Source: Actinospica acidithermotolerans | GTDB lineage: Bacteria; Actinomycetota; Actinomycetes; Streptomycetales; Catenulisporaceae | Length of the DNA: 64,000 nt | Reading direction: 5' to 3' | NCBI RefSeq assembly: GCF_018139625.1 | Contig: NZ_JAGSOH010000015.1 | Coordinates: forward strand, 23,292-87,291 | Part shown: positions 46,790 through 55,770 of the stretch, piece after piece | Layout: every line of letters starts with the position of its first letter | Numbering within the stretch: the stretch's first letter is position 1 | Notes under the pieces: generated by a model | What the model was told of the DNA's origin: nothing | The model's database searches: none | What the model saw: the letters and a program-made list of their open reading frames with translations, nothing else | Position numbers and translations under genes: made by a program

Positions 46790-48145
46790 TCAGCCGGCCG
46801 GCCCGCCGCCGAGGATCAGGTTGCCGACCGGGCCAGGCTCGGCGTCGGTGAAGAAGTGGCAGAACGCCTCGTCGAGCTCCTCGAGCGTCAGCTCCCCGTT
46901 GTTGTACGTGTCGAGGAGCAGCACGAACCGGTCGGCGTCGCCCTCCGCGACGCCGAGCGCGCGCAGCAGAGAGCTGACCTCGGCCGGGCTGAGCACCTCG
47001 TCGGCGTTCTCGTCGGCGGCCGCCGTCAGGCTCGCGATCAGCGGGTGCACGTTCTGGTCGTAGGCCGCGCGGTTCTCGCTGAGCCGGGCCAGCGACCGCC
47101 GGAAGTCCTCCCGGCGCAGCGACTTCGCCTCGATCTCCTCGAGCCCGGCGGCGGCGCGCAGCCGCAGCCAGAAGGCGGTGAACGCCTCCTCGAGACGCTG
47201 GTGCCCGAGCGAGCCGGCCCGCGCGCCGCAGGCCTCGGCGATCCGCGCGCCGAGTGCGAGCAGATCCGTCTCGGCGACCGCGTCGTCCCGGTTCTGGTCG
47301 CAGAGGTCGAAGAAGCGGTCGAACTTGCCGGCGGCGAAGGCCGAGATCCGCACCGCCGTCACCGTCACCCGGCTCTCGTCCAGGGCGGCCAGGAAGCCGG
47401 CGTCGACCTCGTGGACCGAGACCCCTTCGGGGCGGCGCTCCAGCTCGACGCCCAGGTGGTGGCGGCGGGAGAGCTCGAAGCTCATCCGGTCGACCTGCCA
47501 CGGCCAGCGCGGCACCCGCAGCCGCCGTTCGCGCCGCGCCCGCCGCTCCGGCCGCTCGGCCCGCAGCACCAGCACGGTCCGCGCGCCCAGGCCCACCGCC
47601 CGCGCGATCGGCACCTCCTCGACCACTCCCCCGTCGACGAAGTGCTCGTCGCCGATCCGGTACGCAGGCAGCAGACCCGGCATCGCGCACGACGCCATCA
47701 CCGCCGGAATCAGCGGCCCGTGCTGGAAGTAACGCGCCGTCGCGCGCTCGATCGATGCGGCGCACGTCTGCAGCGGCACCGCCAGCTCCTCGAAGCAGCC
47801 GTCGCCCAGGTACTCGACCAGCAACTGCCGCAACGGCTCACCCGAACCCAGGGCCAGCTGTCCCGTCCGCAGCGACCGCACCGCGCGGACCGCGCCGGGC
47901 CGCAGCACGCCCCGCCGCAGTGCCTGATGCCAGAACTCCCCCATCCGCGCCGCGACGGCCGGCGTCGGATCCGCCGCCAGCAGCGCACCCTGGATCGCCC
48001 CCACAGACGTGCCGACGACGAGGTCGGGCCGCACGCCGCGCTCCAGCAGCGCGCGGATCATCCCCGCCTGGTACCCGCCCCGCACCCCGCCACCGCCCAG
48101 TACGAACGCGATCGGACCCGCAATCTGCTTCGTCACGCCTCCCAC
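46790..48145 (-). CDS. Patatin-like phospholipase fused to a calerythrin-like EF-hand domain
   Basis: 451 residues. Residues about 10-255 are a patatin lipase: oxyanion loop GGGGVRGG (17-24), nucleophile Ser47 in GTSVG, and catalytic Asp171 in DGG. Residues about 270-445 match the four-EF-hand fold of calerythrin-type proteins. Loop 1 is DQNRDDAVAETD (283-294), loop 3 DENADEVLSPAE (378-389) and loop 4 DTYNNGELTLEE (412-423); loop 2 is degenerate, as in calerythrin. Helices such as FAAGKFDRFFDLC surround them. Calcium control of lipase activity is my inference. The gene is divergent from the WXG/Rhs cassette. Confidence 0.88.
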   Translation of the reverse strand: MGGVTKQIAGPIAFVLGGGGVRGGYQAGMIRALLERGVRPDLVVGTSVGAIQGALLAADPTPAVAARMGEFWHQALRRGVLRPGAVRAVRSLRTGQLALGSGEPLRQLLVEYLGDGCFEELAVPLQTCAASIERATARYFQHGPLIPAVMASCAMPGLLPAYRIGDEHFVDGGVVEEVPIARAVGLGARTVLVLRAERPERRARRERRLRVPRWPWQVDRMSFELSRRHHLGVELERRPEGVSVHEVDAGFLAALDESRVTVTAVRISAFAAGKFDRFFDLCDQNRDDAVAETDLLALGARIAEACGARAGSLGHQRLEEAFTAFWLRLRAAAGLEEIEAKSLRREDFRRSLARLSENRAAYDQNVHPLIASLTAAADENADEVLSPAEVSSLLRALGVAEGDADRFVLLLDTYNNGELTLEELDEAFCHFFTDAEPGPVGNLILGGGPAG

Positions 48146-48325
48146 CCTGCGCGCCCCCGTCGCGCTCCGCAGGATGGCTTAGGCCAGGCTGGGGAAGCCG
48201 AGCGAGGAAAGCGGGGGGACCCCTCACTGGCCCGGCCCGGTCCATCTGGCGTACGCTGACGCGAATCGCAGAGATCTGGCCCGTCGAGGGGCCGTGTCTC
48301 GACGGGCAACAAGGGGGCTTTCCAG

Positions 48326-49033
48326 ATGGCTGCCGATGACCTGCCGGCGCCGGTCGTGACGTTTCTGAACGTCATCGGGATCGACTGGCCTTACCTGAAC
48401 GAGGACGCGATACGCCAGTTCGCGTCGATGGTGCGCGAGTTCGGCCAGGCGGTACAGCAGACGCACGACGACGCGACGCAGGCGATATCGAACATCGCCC
48501 AGGTATATCAGGGAGCTTCGACCGAGCGGATGCAGTCCGGCTGGTCGAAGCTGTCCGCGCAGCACGTCACCGAGATCGTGGCCGGCACGGGGATCCTCGC
48601 CGACGCGCTGGAGGCGGGGGCGGACTTCGTGGTGGCGCAGAAGATCGAGGCCGCCATCGAGCTCGCGGTCATGGCGGCGACGTTCGTGGCCGACCAGGCC
48701 GCGGCCGTGGCGACGCTCGGTCTGGCCGAGGCCGCGGTCCCGGCGATCATCGCAGCGGGCAAGGCGCTGGTCGAGACGCTCAAGCAGCAGATCATCCAGG
48801 AGATCGTCGGGAAGGTCATCGAGGCGGCGGCGAAGCCGCTGTTCGCCAAGGTCGAGGCGGCCCTGTCCGGGCTCGACTGGTCCCAGGCGGGGGCCGAGGG
48901 CGGGTCCGGCTCCGGCTTCTCGCTGGACGCCGAGGCGGCGAAGGCCCACGTCGCCGTGCTGCGCGGACACGCGGAGACCATGAAGGGGCACGCGCAGACC
49001 CTTCGCACCAACCTCTCAGGATTGAGCTTCTGA
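48326..49033 (+). CDS. WXG100-like domain protein paired with an Rhs toxin
   Basis: 235 residues, mostly alpha-helical. Residues 1-110 contain a WXG100-like helical hairpin (NEDAIRQFASMVREFGQAVQQTHDDATQAI, AQVYQGASTERMQSGWSKLS in parts). Hydrophobic Ala-rich helices follow (about 110-185), then a Gly/Ser linker and a C-terminal helix pair (AHVAVLRGHAETMKGHAQTLRTNL). Such proteins are found N-terminal to, or just before, polymorphic toxins thought to leave through type VII-like secretion. The stop codon is 1 bp before the Rhs start. Confidence 0.85.
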   Translation: MAADDLPAPVVTFLNVIGIDWPYLNEDAIRQFASMVREFGQAVQQTHDDATQAISNIAQVYQGASTERMQSGWSKLSAQHVTEIVAGTGILADALEAGADFVVAQKIEAAIELAVMAATFVADQAAAVATLGLAEAAVPAIIAAGKALVETLKQQIIQEIVGKVIEAAAKPLFAKVEAALSGLDWSQAGAEGGSGSGFSLDAEAAKAHVAVLRGHAETMKGHAQTLRTNLSGLSF

Positions 49034-49034
49034 C

Positions 49035-52000
49035 ATGCCGGCAGGTGGGGAAGAGCGGGCCGTCTTCATCGGCCTGAAGAACGACGCCGAGGACTCGCTG
49101 CCCAAGGCGGCCGAGCACATGGGCGAATTCCACGGCAAGACCGCCGACGAACTCGATCAGCAGATCGAGCGGCACGCGACCAACGACCTCAACCTCAAGC
49201 GCAAGTTCGACGACATGAACGACACGCCGCCGGAGACGTCGTCGGTCGGCTCCAAGGGCAAGGTGACCCGCACCACCGGGACCGGCGCCTCGCGCGAGGT
49301 GGAGTACTACCAGTTCTCCGATAAGGAACTGGAGGACGCGGGCATCAAGTCGAAGGGCTCGGAGGACGTCGAGACCGGCGGCACCGACCCGGTGGACCTG
49401 GTCTCCGGCCAGCTGGTCGCGTCCACGGTCGACGCGGTGCGCATCGGCGTGCTGCCGCTCATCGTCGGCCGGGCCTACGCCTCGGGCTACGAGCACGGCG
49501 GCCTGTACGGGCACGGCTGGGCCGGAACCCTCGATATCAGGCTTCTGGTGGACGACGACGGCATCCGCTACCTGGGCGAGAGCGCGCAGCTGCTCGACTA
49601 CGGGATTCCCGCGGGTCTCGGTCTCGGCCTGCCCGCCACGCCGGTGCACGGCGCGCGCTGGCCGCTCTACCAGGAGGGCGCGCACTACCGCGTCGAGGAT
49701 GTCGGCTCCGGCATCTCCTGGATCTTCCCGCGCGAGGCCGAGGGCGACGTGCGGCCGCTGGCGGAAATCCGCGACCGCAACGGAAACCGGATCACCGTCG
49801 TGCGCGATGAGCGCGGCCTGCCGGTGCAGCTCCAGGCCGCGGGGTACGGGATCCAGGTGCGCACGGCCGACACACCGGCCGGTCCGCGCGTGTCCGGGCT
49901 CTTTCTCGATCCGGGCGACGGAGAGGGCATCGAACTGGTCACATACGCGTACGACGAGGCCGGACGGCTCGTGTCCATCACCGACTCCAGCGGCGTGCCG
50001 TACGTCTACGAGTGGGACGGGCAGAACCGCATCTGCGGCTGGGTCGATCCCAACGGCCACGAATACCACTACGCGTACGACGACGAGAACCGAGTGGTCC
50101 GCGCTTGGGGTACCGGCGGGTATCTGACTTCGGAGATCGCTTACGACCGGGAGAACCGCGTCACGACGGTGACCGACGGATCCGGCGCCACCGCGGCGTA
50201 CCACTACGACCGGTACCAGCAGGTCGTGAAGATCGTCGATCCGCTCGGCGGCGAGGAGCTCATCGAGCGCGACCGGTACGGACGCGTGCTGTCGAGCACC
50301 GACGCGCTCGGCAACGTCGCCCGCACCGAGCGGAACGCCTCCGGCCTCCCGCTGCGATTCGTCGCCCCGAACGGCGCCGAGACCGAGCTCGAGTACAACA
50401 GCTTCGAGCTGCCGCTCCGGGTGAGCGAACCCAACGGAGCGCTGTGGTCATTCACGTACGACGAGTTCGCCAACCTGATCCACCGGACCGATCCGCTCGG
50501 GGCTTCGATGTCGTACACGTACGACGAGCGCGGTGCGATCACCGGCGCCACGGACCAGCTCGGCGGCGTCACCGTATTCGAGCTCGACAGTGCCGGCCTG
50601 CAGATCAGCGCAACCGATCCGCTGGGGAACACCTGGCGGATGGAGCGGGACGCCTTCGGACGCGTGATCGCGACCACCGACCCGACCGGCGCCACGCGCC
50701 GCGACACCTACAGCGTCGAAGGCCGGTTGCTGCGGACCGAGGACACGGCGGGCCGTGTCACCTCGTACACGTACGACCCGGCCGGCAATCTCAGCTCGCG
50801 CACCGATGCCGCCGGTGCCGTGACGCGGTTCGAGTACGGGCCGATGGGAGTGACCACGGCCTCGATCGACGCGCTGGGCAACCGGCACGCCTTCGCTTAC
50901 GACAGCGAACTGCGGCTCGTGCGCGTCACCGGGCCGACCGGGCTCGAATGGACCTACACGTACGACGAGGCCGGCCGCCTCGTCGCCGAACGGGACTTCG
51001 ACGGCCGCGATCTGACCTACCGCCTCGACGCGGCGGGACGCCGCGTCGAGCAGGTCAACGGCGCGGGAGAGGTCACCGGCTTCGAGTACGACGCCTCCGG
51101 GCACCTCACGCGGCGCGTCGCGGGCGGGATCGAGCACAGCTTCGCCTACGACGCCACGGGGCACATGGTGCGCGCCGAGGGGGCCGGATCGGTGCTGGAG
51201 TTCACCCGCGACCTGCTCGGCAGGCCGGTCGCGGAATCGCTGAACGGTCGAATACTGACGCGCGGCTACGATCCGGCGGGCAACCAGGTCCGCAGGACGA
51301 CGCCGAGCGGCACGGCCTCCGAGTGGAGCTTCGACGGCGCGGGAAATCCGAGTGCTCTCGCCACCCCGACAGGCGGGATCTCGTTCGCCTACGACGCGGC
51401 CGGCCGCGAGATCGCGCGCGGCTTCGGGGCCGGCCTCGTGCTCGGCCGCGCCTACGACGGCACCGGCCGGATGACGGAGTCGCGCCTCGTGGTCGGCGAC
51501 CGGATGGTGCAGAGCTACGCCTACGGATACCGCGCCGACGGTGCGGTCGAGCGGGTCGCCGACCAGCTCCGCGGCCCGGTGGAGTACACGCTCGACGCCT
51601 TGGGCCGGCCCACGGCCGTGCGCGACGAAAGCCGGAGCGAGAGCAGCAGCTACGCCTACGACGCGCTCGGCACCCTCACGGCGTCCGGCGAGGGCTCGAC
51701 CCCGTGGACGGTCGCGGGCACGCAGATCCGCGACGACGGACGCTCGTCGTACGAATACGACGCCGAGGGACGCCTGATCGCCAAGCGCCGCCGCACGCTG
51801 TCCGGCAAGGTCCTCACCTGGACGTACACGTGGGACGCGCTCGGCCAGCTCGTCCGCGCCCAGACTCCCGATCAGGGCACGTGGACGTACGACTACGACC
51901 CGCTCGGCCGACGCTGCGCCAAGAGCTCCGTCGACGCCGGCGGGAACGTCCTCACGCGCACCCTGTTCACGTACGACGGACCGAGGCTGGTCGAGGAGCG

Positions 52001-52916
52001 GCGCGAAGACGCGCAGGGCGGCACCGTGACGACGACCTGGGAGTACGAGCCGGAGTCCTTCATCCCGGCGGCCCAGTCGCGGCGGCGCGAGACGGCTCAG
52101 CTCTCCGACGAGTACGTGGAGGAGCAGTTCCACGCCATCGTCGCGGACCTCGTCGGTACGCCGCTGGAACTGGTCGCGGCCGACGGGGCGGTCGTCTCGC
52201 TGGCCAGGCGCGAGCTGTGGGGCGGCACGTACGCGGACGCCTCCGGCGAGGACCCGTGCCCGCTGCGCTTCCCCGGCCAGTACTTCGACGCGGAGACCGG
52301 GCTGCACTACAACCTGCACCGGTACTACGACCCCGCCGTCGCGGCGTATCTCAGCCCTGATCCGCTCGGCCTGCTGCCCGCGCCGAACCCGCGCGCGTAC
52401 ATCGGCAACCCGCTCACCGAGTCCGACCCGCTGGGCCTGAACGGGGAGGGCGCGTCCGGCTCCGGCAACGCGGTCCCCGGCAAGAACCTGTCCAACGCCG
52501 AGCGCGTGCCGTACGGCGAGGACCCGATGAGCAGGCTGGCCATCACCGCGCGCCGGTCCTTCAAGGACGGGCTGAAGAGCGGCAAGAACGTCGCCGTCTA
52601 CCTCTACAAGGACGGCGAGGGCAACACGAAGGCGCTGGCGATCCAGAGCGACATGGTCCACTCCGAGCGGCTCGGCTGGAAGGCGCTGAGCGAGAACATG
52701 GGCATCGGCAAGAACCAGATCGACTCCATCTACACCGAGCTCCAGCCCTGCGGCCCGATCTACCACGACTGCGACAAGTGGCTGTCGAACAACATGAAGG
52801 ACATCCCGGTCAAATACAGTTTCGACTACGGCGCCGACAAGGCGGGCCAGACCGCGGGGATGAAGGCGCTGCGCAAGGCGCTGACCCAGGTCCGGCAAGG
52901 CAACCTGCCCAAGTAA
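49035..52916 (+). CDS. Rhs/YD-repeat polymorphic toxin with C-terminal deaminase domain
   Basis: 1293 residues. After a 110-residue helical N-terminus comes a DUF6531-like domain (DPVDLVSGQLVAS, about 117-190), then about 850 residues of YD repeats (many YTYDEAGRL / AYDREN motifs) that build the Rhs shell. The Rhs core ends at YLSPDPLGL and TESDPLGLNG (about 1105-1135), after which the tip module begins. The tip has H1209-S-E1211 and P1238-C1239-x6-C1246 (ELQPCGPIYHDCDKW), the zinc and catalytic residues of the cytidine deaminase fold, resembling the YwqJ or XOO_2897 toxin clades. It probably deaminates nucleic acid bases in rival cells. Confidence 0.93.
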   Translation: MPAGGEERAVFIGLKNDAEDSLPKAAEHMGEFHGKTADELDQQIERHATNDLNLKRKFDDMNDTPPETSSVGSKGKVTRTTGTGASREVEYYQFSDKELEDAGIKSKGSEDVETGGTDPVDLVSGQLVASTVDAVRIGVLPLIVGRAYASGYEHGGLYGHGWAGTLDIRLLVDDDGIRYLGESAQLLDYGIPAGLGLGLPATPVHGARWPLYQEGAHYRVEDVGSGISWIFPREAEGDVRPLAEIRDRNGNRITVVRDERGLPVQLQAAGYGIQVRTADTPAGPRVSGLFLDPGDGEGIELVTYAYDEAGRLVSITDSSGVPYVYEWDGQNRICGWVDPNGHEYHYAYDDENRVVRAWGTGGYLTSEIAYDRENRVTTVTDGSGATAAYHYDRYQQVVKIVDPLGGEELIERDRYGRVLSSTDALGNVARTERNASGLPLRFVAPNGAETELEYNSFELPLRVSEPNGALWSFTYDEFANLIHRTDPLGASMSYTYDERGAITGATDQLGGVTVFELDSAGLQISATDPLGNTWRMERDAFGRVIATTDPTGATRRDTYSVEGRLLRTEDTAGRVTSYTYDPAGNLSSRTDAAGAVTRFEYGPMGVTTASIDALGNRHAFAYDSELRLVRVTGPTGLEWTYTYDEAGRLVAERDFDGRDLTYRLDAAGRRVEQVNGAGEVTGFEYDASGHLTRRVAGGIEHSFAYDATGHMVRAEGAGSVLEFTRDLLGRPVAESLNGRILTRGYDPAGNQVRRTTPSGTASEWSFDGAGNPSALATPTGGISFAYDAAGREIARGFGAGLVLGRAYDGTGRMTESRLVVGDRMVQSYAYGYRADGAVERVADQLRGPVEYTLDALGRPTAVRDESRSESSSYAYDALGTLTASGEGSTPWTVAGTQIRDDGRSSYEYDAEGRLIAKRRRTLSGKVLTWTYTWDALGQLVRAQTPDQGTWTYDYDPLGRRCAKSSVDAGGNVLTRTLFTYDGPRLVEERREDAQGGTVTTTWEYEPESFIPAAQSRRRETAQLSDEYVEEQFHAIVADLVGTPLELVAADGAVVSLARRELWGGTYADASGEDPCPLRFPGQYFDAETGLHYNLHRYYDPAVAAYLSPDPLGLLPAPNPRAYIGNPLTESDPLGLNGEGASGSGNAVPGKNLSNAERVPYGEDPMSRLAITARRSFKDGLKSGKNVAVYLYKDGEGNTKALAIQSDMVHSERLGWKALSENMGIGKNQIDSIYTELQPCGPIYHDCDKWLSNNMKDIPVKYSFDYGADKAGQTAGMKALRKALTQVRQGNLPK

Positions 52917-52935
52917 CAGCGACGATGGAGTGATC

Positions 52936-53568
52936 ATGCGCATCGAGGCCGAACCGTTCGACTACAGCGTGCCGACCTGGCGGCCCTACGACGCGGAGCG
53001 GCTCGCCGCGCTCGGCGCGCCCGGGCCGGCCGCGTCGGCCCTGACCGGGCGCGGGCTGCCGGACGGCGCGTTCGACCACTTCGTCCGCGTCGCCGATCGG
53101 GAGCTCGAGGAGGCCGACCTGCCCGAGTGCGGAAAGGCGGCGTTCCTCGGCCACGTGTGGGAGGGCGAGAACAACAGCTACTGGCTGAGCCTGGCCGACG
53201 GGTCCGTCTGGATGCGCTACGGCGGTCCGGACGAGCCCGTCGACCACATGAAACGGATCAACACGTCGGTCGAGGCGCTGCAGTCGGTGCTGGCCGTCTA
53301 CCAGGCGTGGGTGCGCGACGAGTCCGAGGACCTCGACGTCCAGGAACGCGAGAACCTGATCAACCAGACCGTCATCCACGCCGTGGCCGCGGACCCGGAG
53401 GTGTTCGAGGACGACGAGAACTGGTGGTCGCAGACCTTCCTCGAGGTCGAATTCACCTCGGCGAAGATCCTCGAGGGCGACGAGTCGCTCTTCCAGCTCG
53501 TCACCCGGGACGCCTCGGGCCGCTGGGGTCTCGACCACCCGGGCTACGAGGAAGACGACCTGGACTGA
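52936..53568 (+). CDS. SUKH (SMI1/KNR4)-type immunity protein for the Rhs deaminase
   Basis: 210 residues from the ATG at 52936 with GGAG upstream. The order GRGLPDGAFDHF, AAFLGHVWEGENNSYWLSLADGSVWM and RINTSVEALQSVLAVYQAW follows the SUKH-4 immunity fold. It is acidic, with a C-terminal EEDDLD. It starts 19 bp after the toxin stop, the standard place for an immunity gene. It should bind and block the deaminase tip. Confidence 0.88.
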   Translation: MRIEAEPFDYSVPTWRPYDAERLAALGAPGPAASALTGRGLPDGAFDHFVRVADRELEEADLPECGKAAFLGHVWEGENNSYWLSLADGSVWMRYGGPDEPVDHMKRINTSVEALQSVLAVYQAWVRDESEDLDVQERENLINQTVIHAVAADPEVFEDDENWWSQTFLEVEFTSAKILEGDESLFQLVTRDASGRWGLDHPGYEEDDLD

Positions 53569-53655
53569 GCGGGTCAGGCCGGGTCGGGGAAGGAGCTCGC
53601 TCCGTCCATGCGGGAGAATCGAACGGATCGACCGGCTTCGCCGCTGGTCGGCTGA

Positions 53656-54715
53656 TCACTGCCATGCCTGAAGCAGATCCTCAGGGCTGAGAGCGGTGAG
53701 ATCCCGGATACTGCACCCGGCACGTGCGACGGCGATAAGAGGCGTTTTCTCGTCCGCTCCGGGCAACTGCGAGCGGTGCACGATCAAACGAGCGTGGTCA
53801 CGAGCGTCGAAGGGCTTGTTCTCCAGCCACTTGACCGAGCCGACCATGGTCACGTGCTGTGCAACGGGCGCGCGATCGGCACCGACGAGATCGATCTCGG
53901 GATCGTTGGAGCGGGTCCAGAAGCCGCCGATGGCATCCGTCCCCTCAGGAAGAACGCCTGCAGGCAGGCGGATCAGCGCCTCGCGGATGACCGGCTCGAT
54001 GGCACGTCCGCGCCACGACGGCCAGTTCTTGCGAATTGCCGCGAGGACTTGATCACCGCGTCCTCGCTCGATCGCAGGCATTCCAGGGCCGAGGAAGGAC
54101 AGCCAGAACCGCAGGTGAGGATCGGCGACTCGATACCGCGTCTCCCTGGAAGGCTTGGTCGAGAGCGGCACGTCGGCCTCGACGATCCGCTTCTCGGTCA
54201 GCAGATCCAACGAGCGCTTGAGAGACCCGGAGTTCAAGCCACCTGCCGCTCGGCCGATGAGCGAGAAGGTGCGTTCTCCGTGGCCGATCGCTCCGAGCAC
54301 GAGGCGAGCCTGGGCTTCCGTGGGGAACTCGGCGGCGAGCGCACGCTCGCCGGAGATCAGCACGGCTGAGGTCGGACGGCTGACGGCACGCTCCAGCTAG
54401 TCCCACAGGCCCGCGCCGCGTGGCCACTCGTCCAAGATCTAGGGCATTCCGCCGGAGACGAGATAAGCGTCGAAGGCGTCGGCCGGCCCGGTGCCGAGCA
54501 TGGCCGCAACCTCGGCCGGATTCAGCGGCGGCACGACCATCTGCCTGCTCGGCGAAGCTCACCAACTCCTCGGTCTTCGGCATGCCCGAGGCCGTGAAGA
54601 ACACATGCGGCAGCCGAGAACGACGTGCGAACTCCTCAACCAGACGGGACTTGCCCTCCCGCCGACGCCCGCGAATCAGGACCGCCCGCCCCGGCCGGCC
54701 CGTGCGGCATGTCCT
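53656..54715 (-). pseudogene. Broken AAA ATPase gene (DUF234-type ATP-binding protein)
   Basis: The 5' part (about 54715-54550) encodes a Walker A region (LIRGRRREGKSRLVEEFARR) and MPKTEELVSFAEQADG. A frameshift near 54550 moves the match to another frame (PLNPAEVAAMLGTGPADAF, DAYLVSGGMP). That frame has in-frame TAG stops at 54441-54439 and 54399-54397, after which the C-terminal part reads on intact to 53656 (TALSPEDLLQAWQ). The N-terminus before Walker A is missing against ndk. Such ATPases are common, often mobile, and of unclear function. Two stops plus one shift make it a clear pseudogene. Confidence 0.88.
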
Positions 54716-54730
54716 GTGGATACTCTCGTG

Positions 54731-55162
54731 CTACGCCAGGTCGGGGAAGAAGAGCTTGATCTCGCGCTCGGCGGAGGCCGGGGAGTCGGAGCCGTGTACG
54801 AGGTTCTGCACGACGGTGGTGCCGACGTCGGTGGCCAGGTCGCCGCGGATGGTGCCGGGGGCGGCCTTGACCGGGTCGGTGGCGCCGGACAGGGTGCGGA
54901 AGGCCTCGATGCAGCGGTGGCCCTCGATCACCATCGCGACGACGGGGCCGGAGAGCATGAAGGAGACGAGCGGCTCGAAGAACGGCTTGCCCTGGTGCTC
55001 GGCGTAGTGCTCCTCGACCAGCTCACGCGGCAGGGAGCGCAGGTCCATGGCGATCACCCGCATGCCCTTCCGCTCGATCCGGTCGATGATCGCGCCGGTC
55101 AGGGCACGCTTGACTCCGTCCGGCTTGACCAAGACGAGCGAGCGCTCCACGAGGGTCGCCAC
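54731..55162 (-). CDS. ndk: Nucleoside diphosphate kinase
   Basis: 143 residues from GTG 55162 with GAAGGGA 8 bp upstream; upstream in-frame ATGs encode sequence unlike the family. It transfers phosphate from ATP to other nucleoside diphosphates. Motifs are [11 protein letters not shown] and the active-site His in [19 protein letters not shown]. In streptomycetes ndk, DUF4233 and folC are adjacent in this order, as here. Confidence 0.97.
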   Translation of the reverse strand: MATLVERSLVLVKPDGVKRALTGAIIDRIERKGMRVIAMDLRSLPRELVEEHYAEHQGKPFFEPLVSFMLSGPVVAMVIEGHRCIEAFRTLSGATDPVKAAPGTIRGDLATDVGTTVVQNLVHGSDSPASAEREIKLFFPDLA

Positions 55163-55355
55163 GTTTTTGTCCCTTCGTGCGTGGTGGGCGTCCGTCATCG
55201 GGCGCCCACGATCCAAGATCCCCGTCCTCGCCGACGAGGTGCGTTCAACAGATGTTATGACCTAGGTCACGCCAGGTCACACCCGGGGTCCGGCTTCCCC
55301 GGGGAAAGCCGCGGGACCTGGGGACCCCACGCCCTGCCCGCTCGCCGCCACGCGC

Positions 55356-55700
55356 TCAATCGCTGCCGTGCGCGGCCTCCCAGGCCTTGACGCGCTCGGC
55401 CTTGATGGCCTCGCCCTTCGCGCCGTAGTGCAGCCCGGCCCACCACAGGGCCGCGAAGATGACGCCGACCGGGAACATCATGGTCACCCAGAACCCGGCG
55501 GCGATGAACGCGACCTGCAGCGCCCAGCCGAGCGGGTAAGCCCAGCGGAACCGCAGCAGACCGCTCAGCAGCACGCTGGCCACGCCGAGGCCGACCGCGA
55601 GCTGCCAGCCGCTGCCCTGCGTCAGCTTGGCCGCGACCAGGCCGAAGAACAGCGCGATGAAGGCCTCGAAGACGAGGACCGCCGCGGCCATCCTCCGCAT
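55356..55700 (-). CDS. DUF4233 membrane protein
   Basis: 114 residues with four membrane helices (about 3-25, 33-50, 55-75 and 78-95) and a charged C-terminus (KGEAIKAERVKAWEAAHGSD). It lies between folC and ndk as in related actinobacteria. The function is unknown. Confidence 0.88.
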   Translation of the reverse strand: MRRMAAAVLVFEAFIALFFGLVAAKLTQGSGWQLAVGLGVASVLLSGLLRFRWAYPLGWALQVAFIAAGFWVTMMFPVGVIFAALWWAGLHYGAKGEAIKAERVKAWEAAHGSD

Positions 55701-55770
55701 GGGACTTCACCTGACTCTCGCGGGCTCGACGTGCTCACTTGCTCTGCTGACTCCACGCTACGGCATCGGC

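Noticed and set aside
50448..52943. An 831-codon open frame on the minus strand opposite the Rhs gene
   Set aside because: A shadow of the Rhs YD repeats; no domain and no ribosome site.
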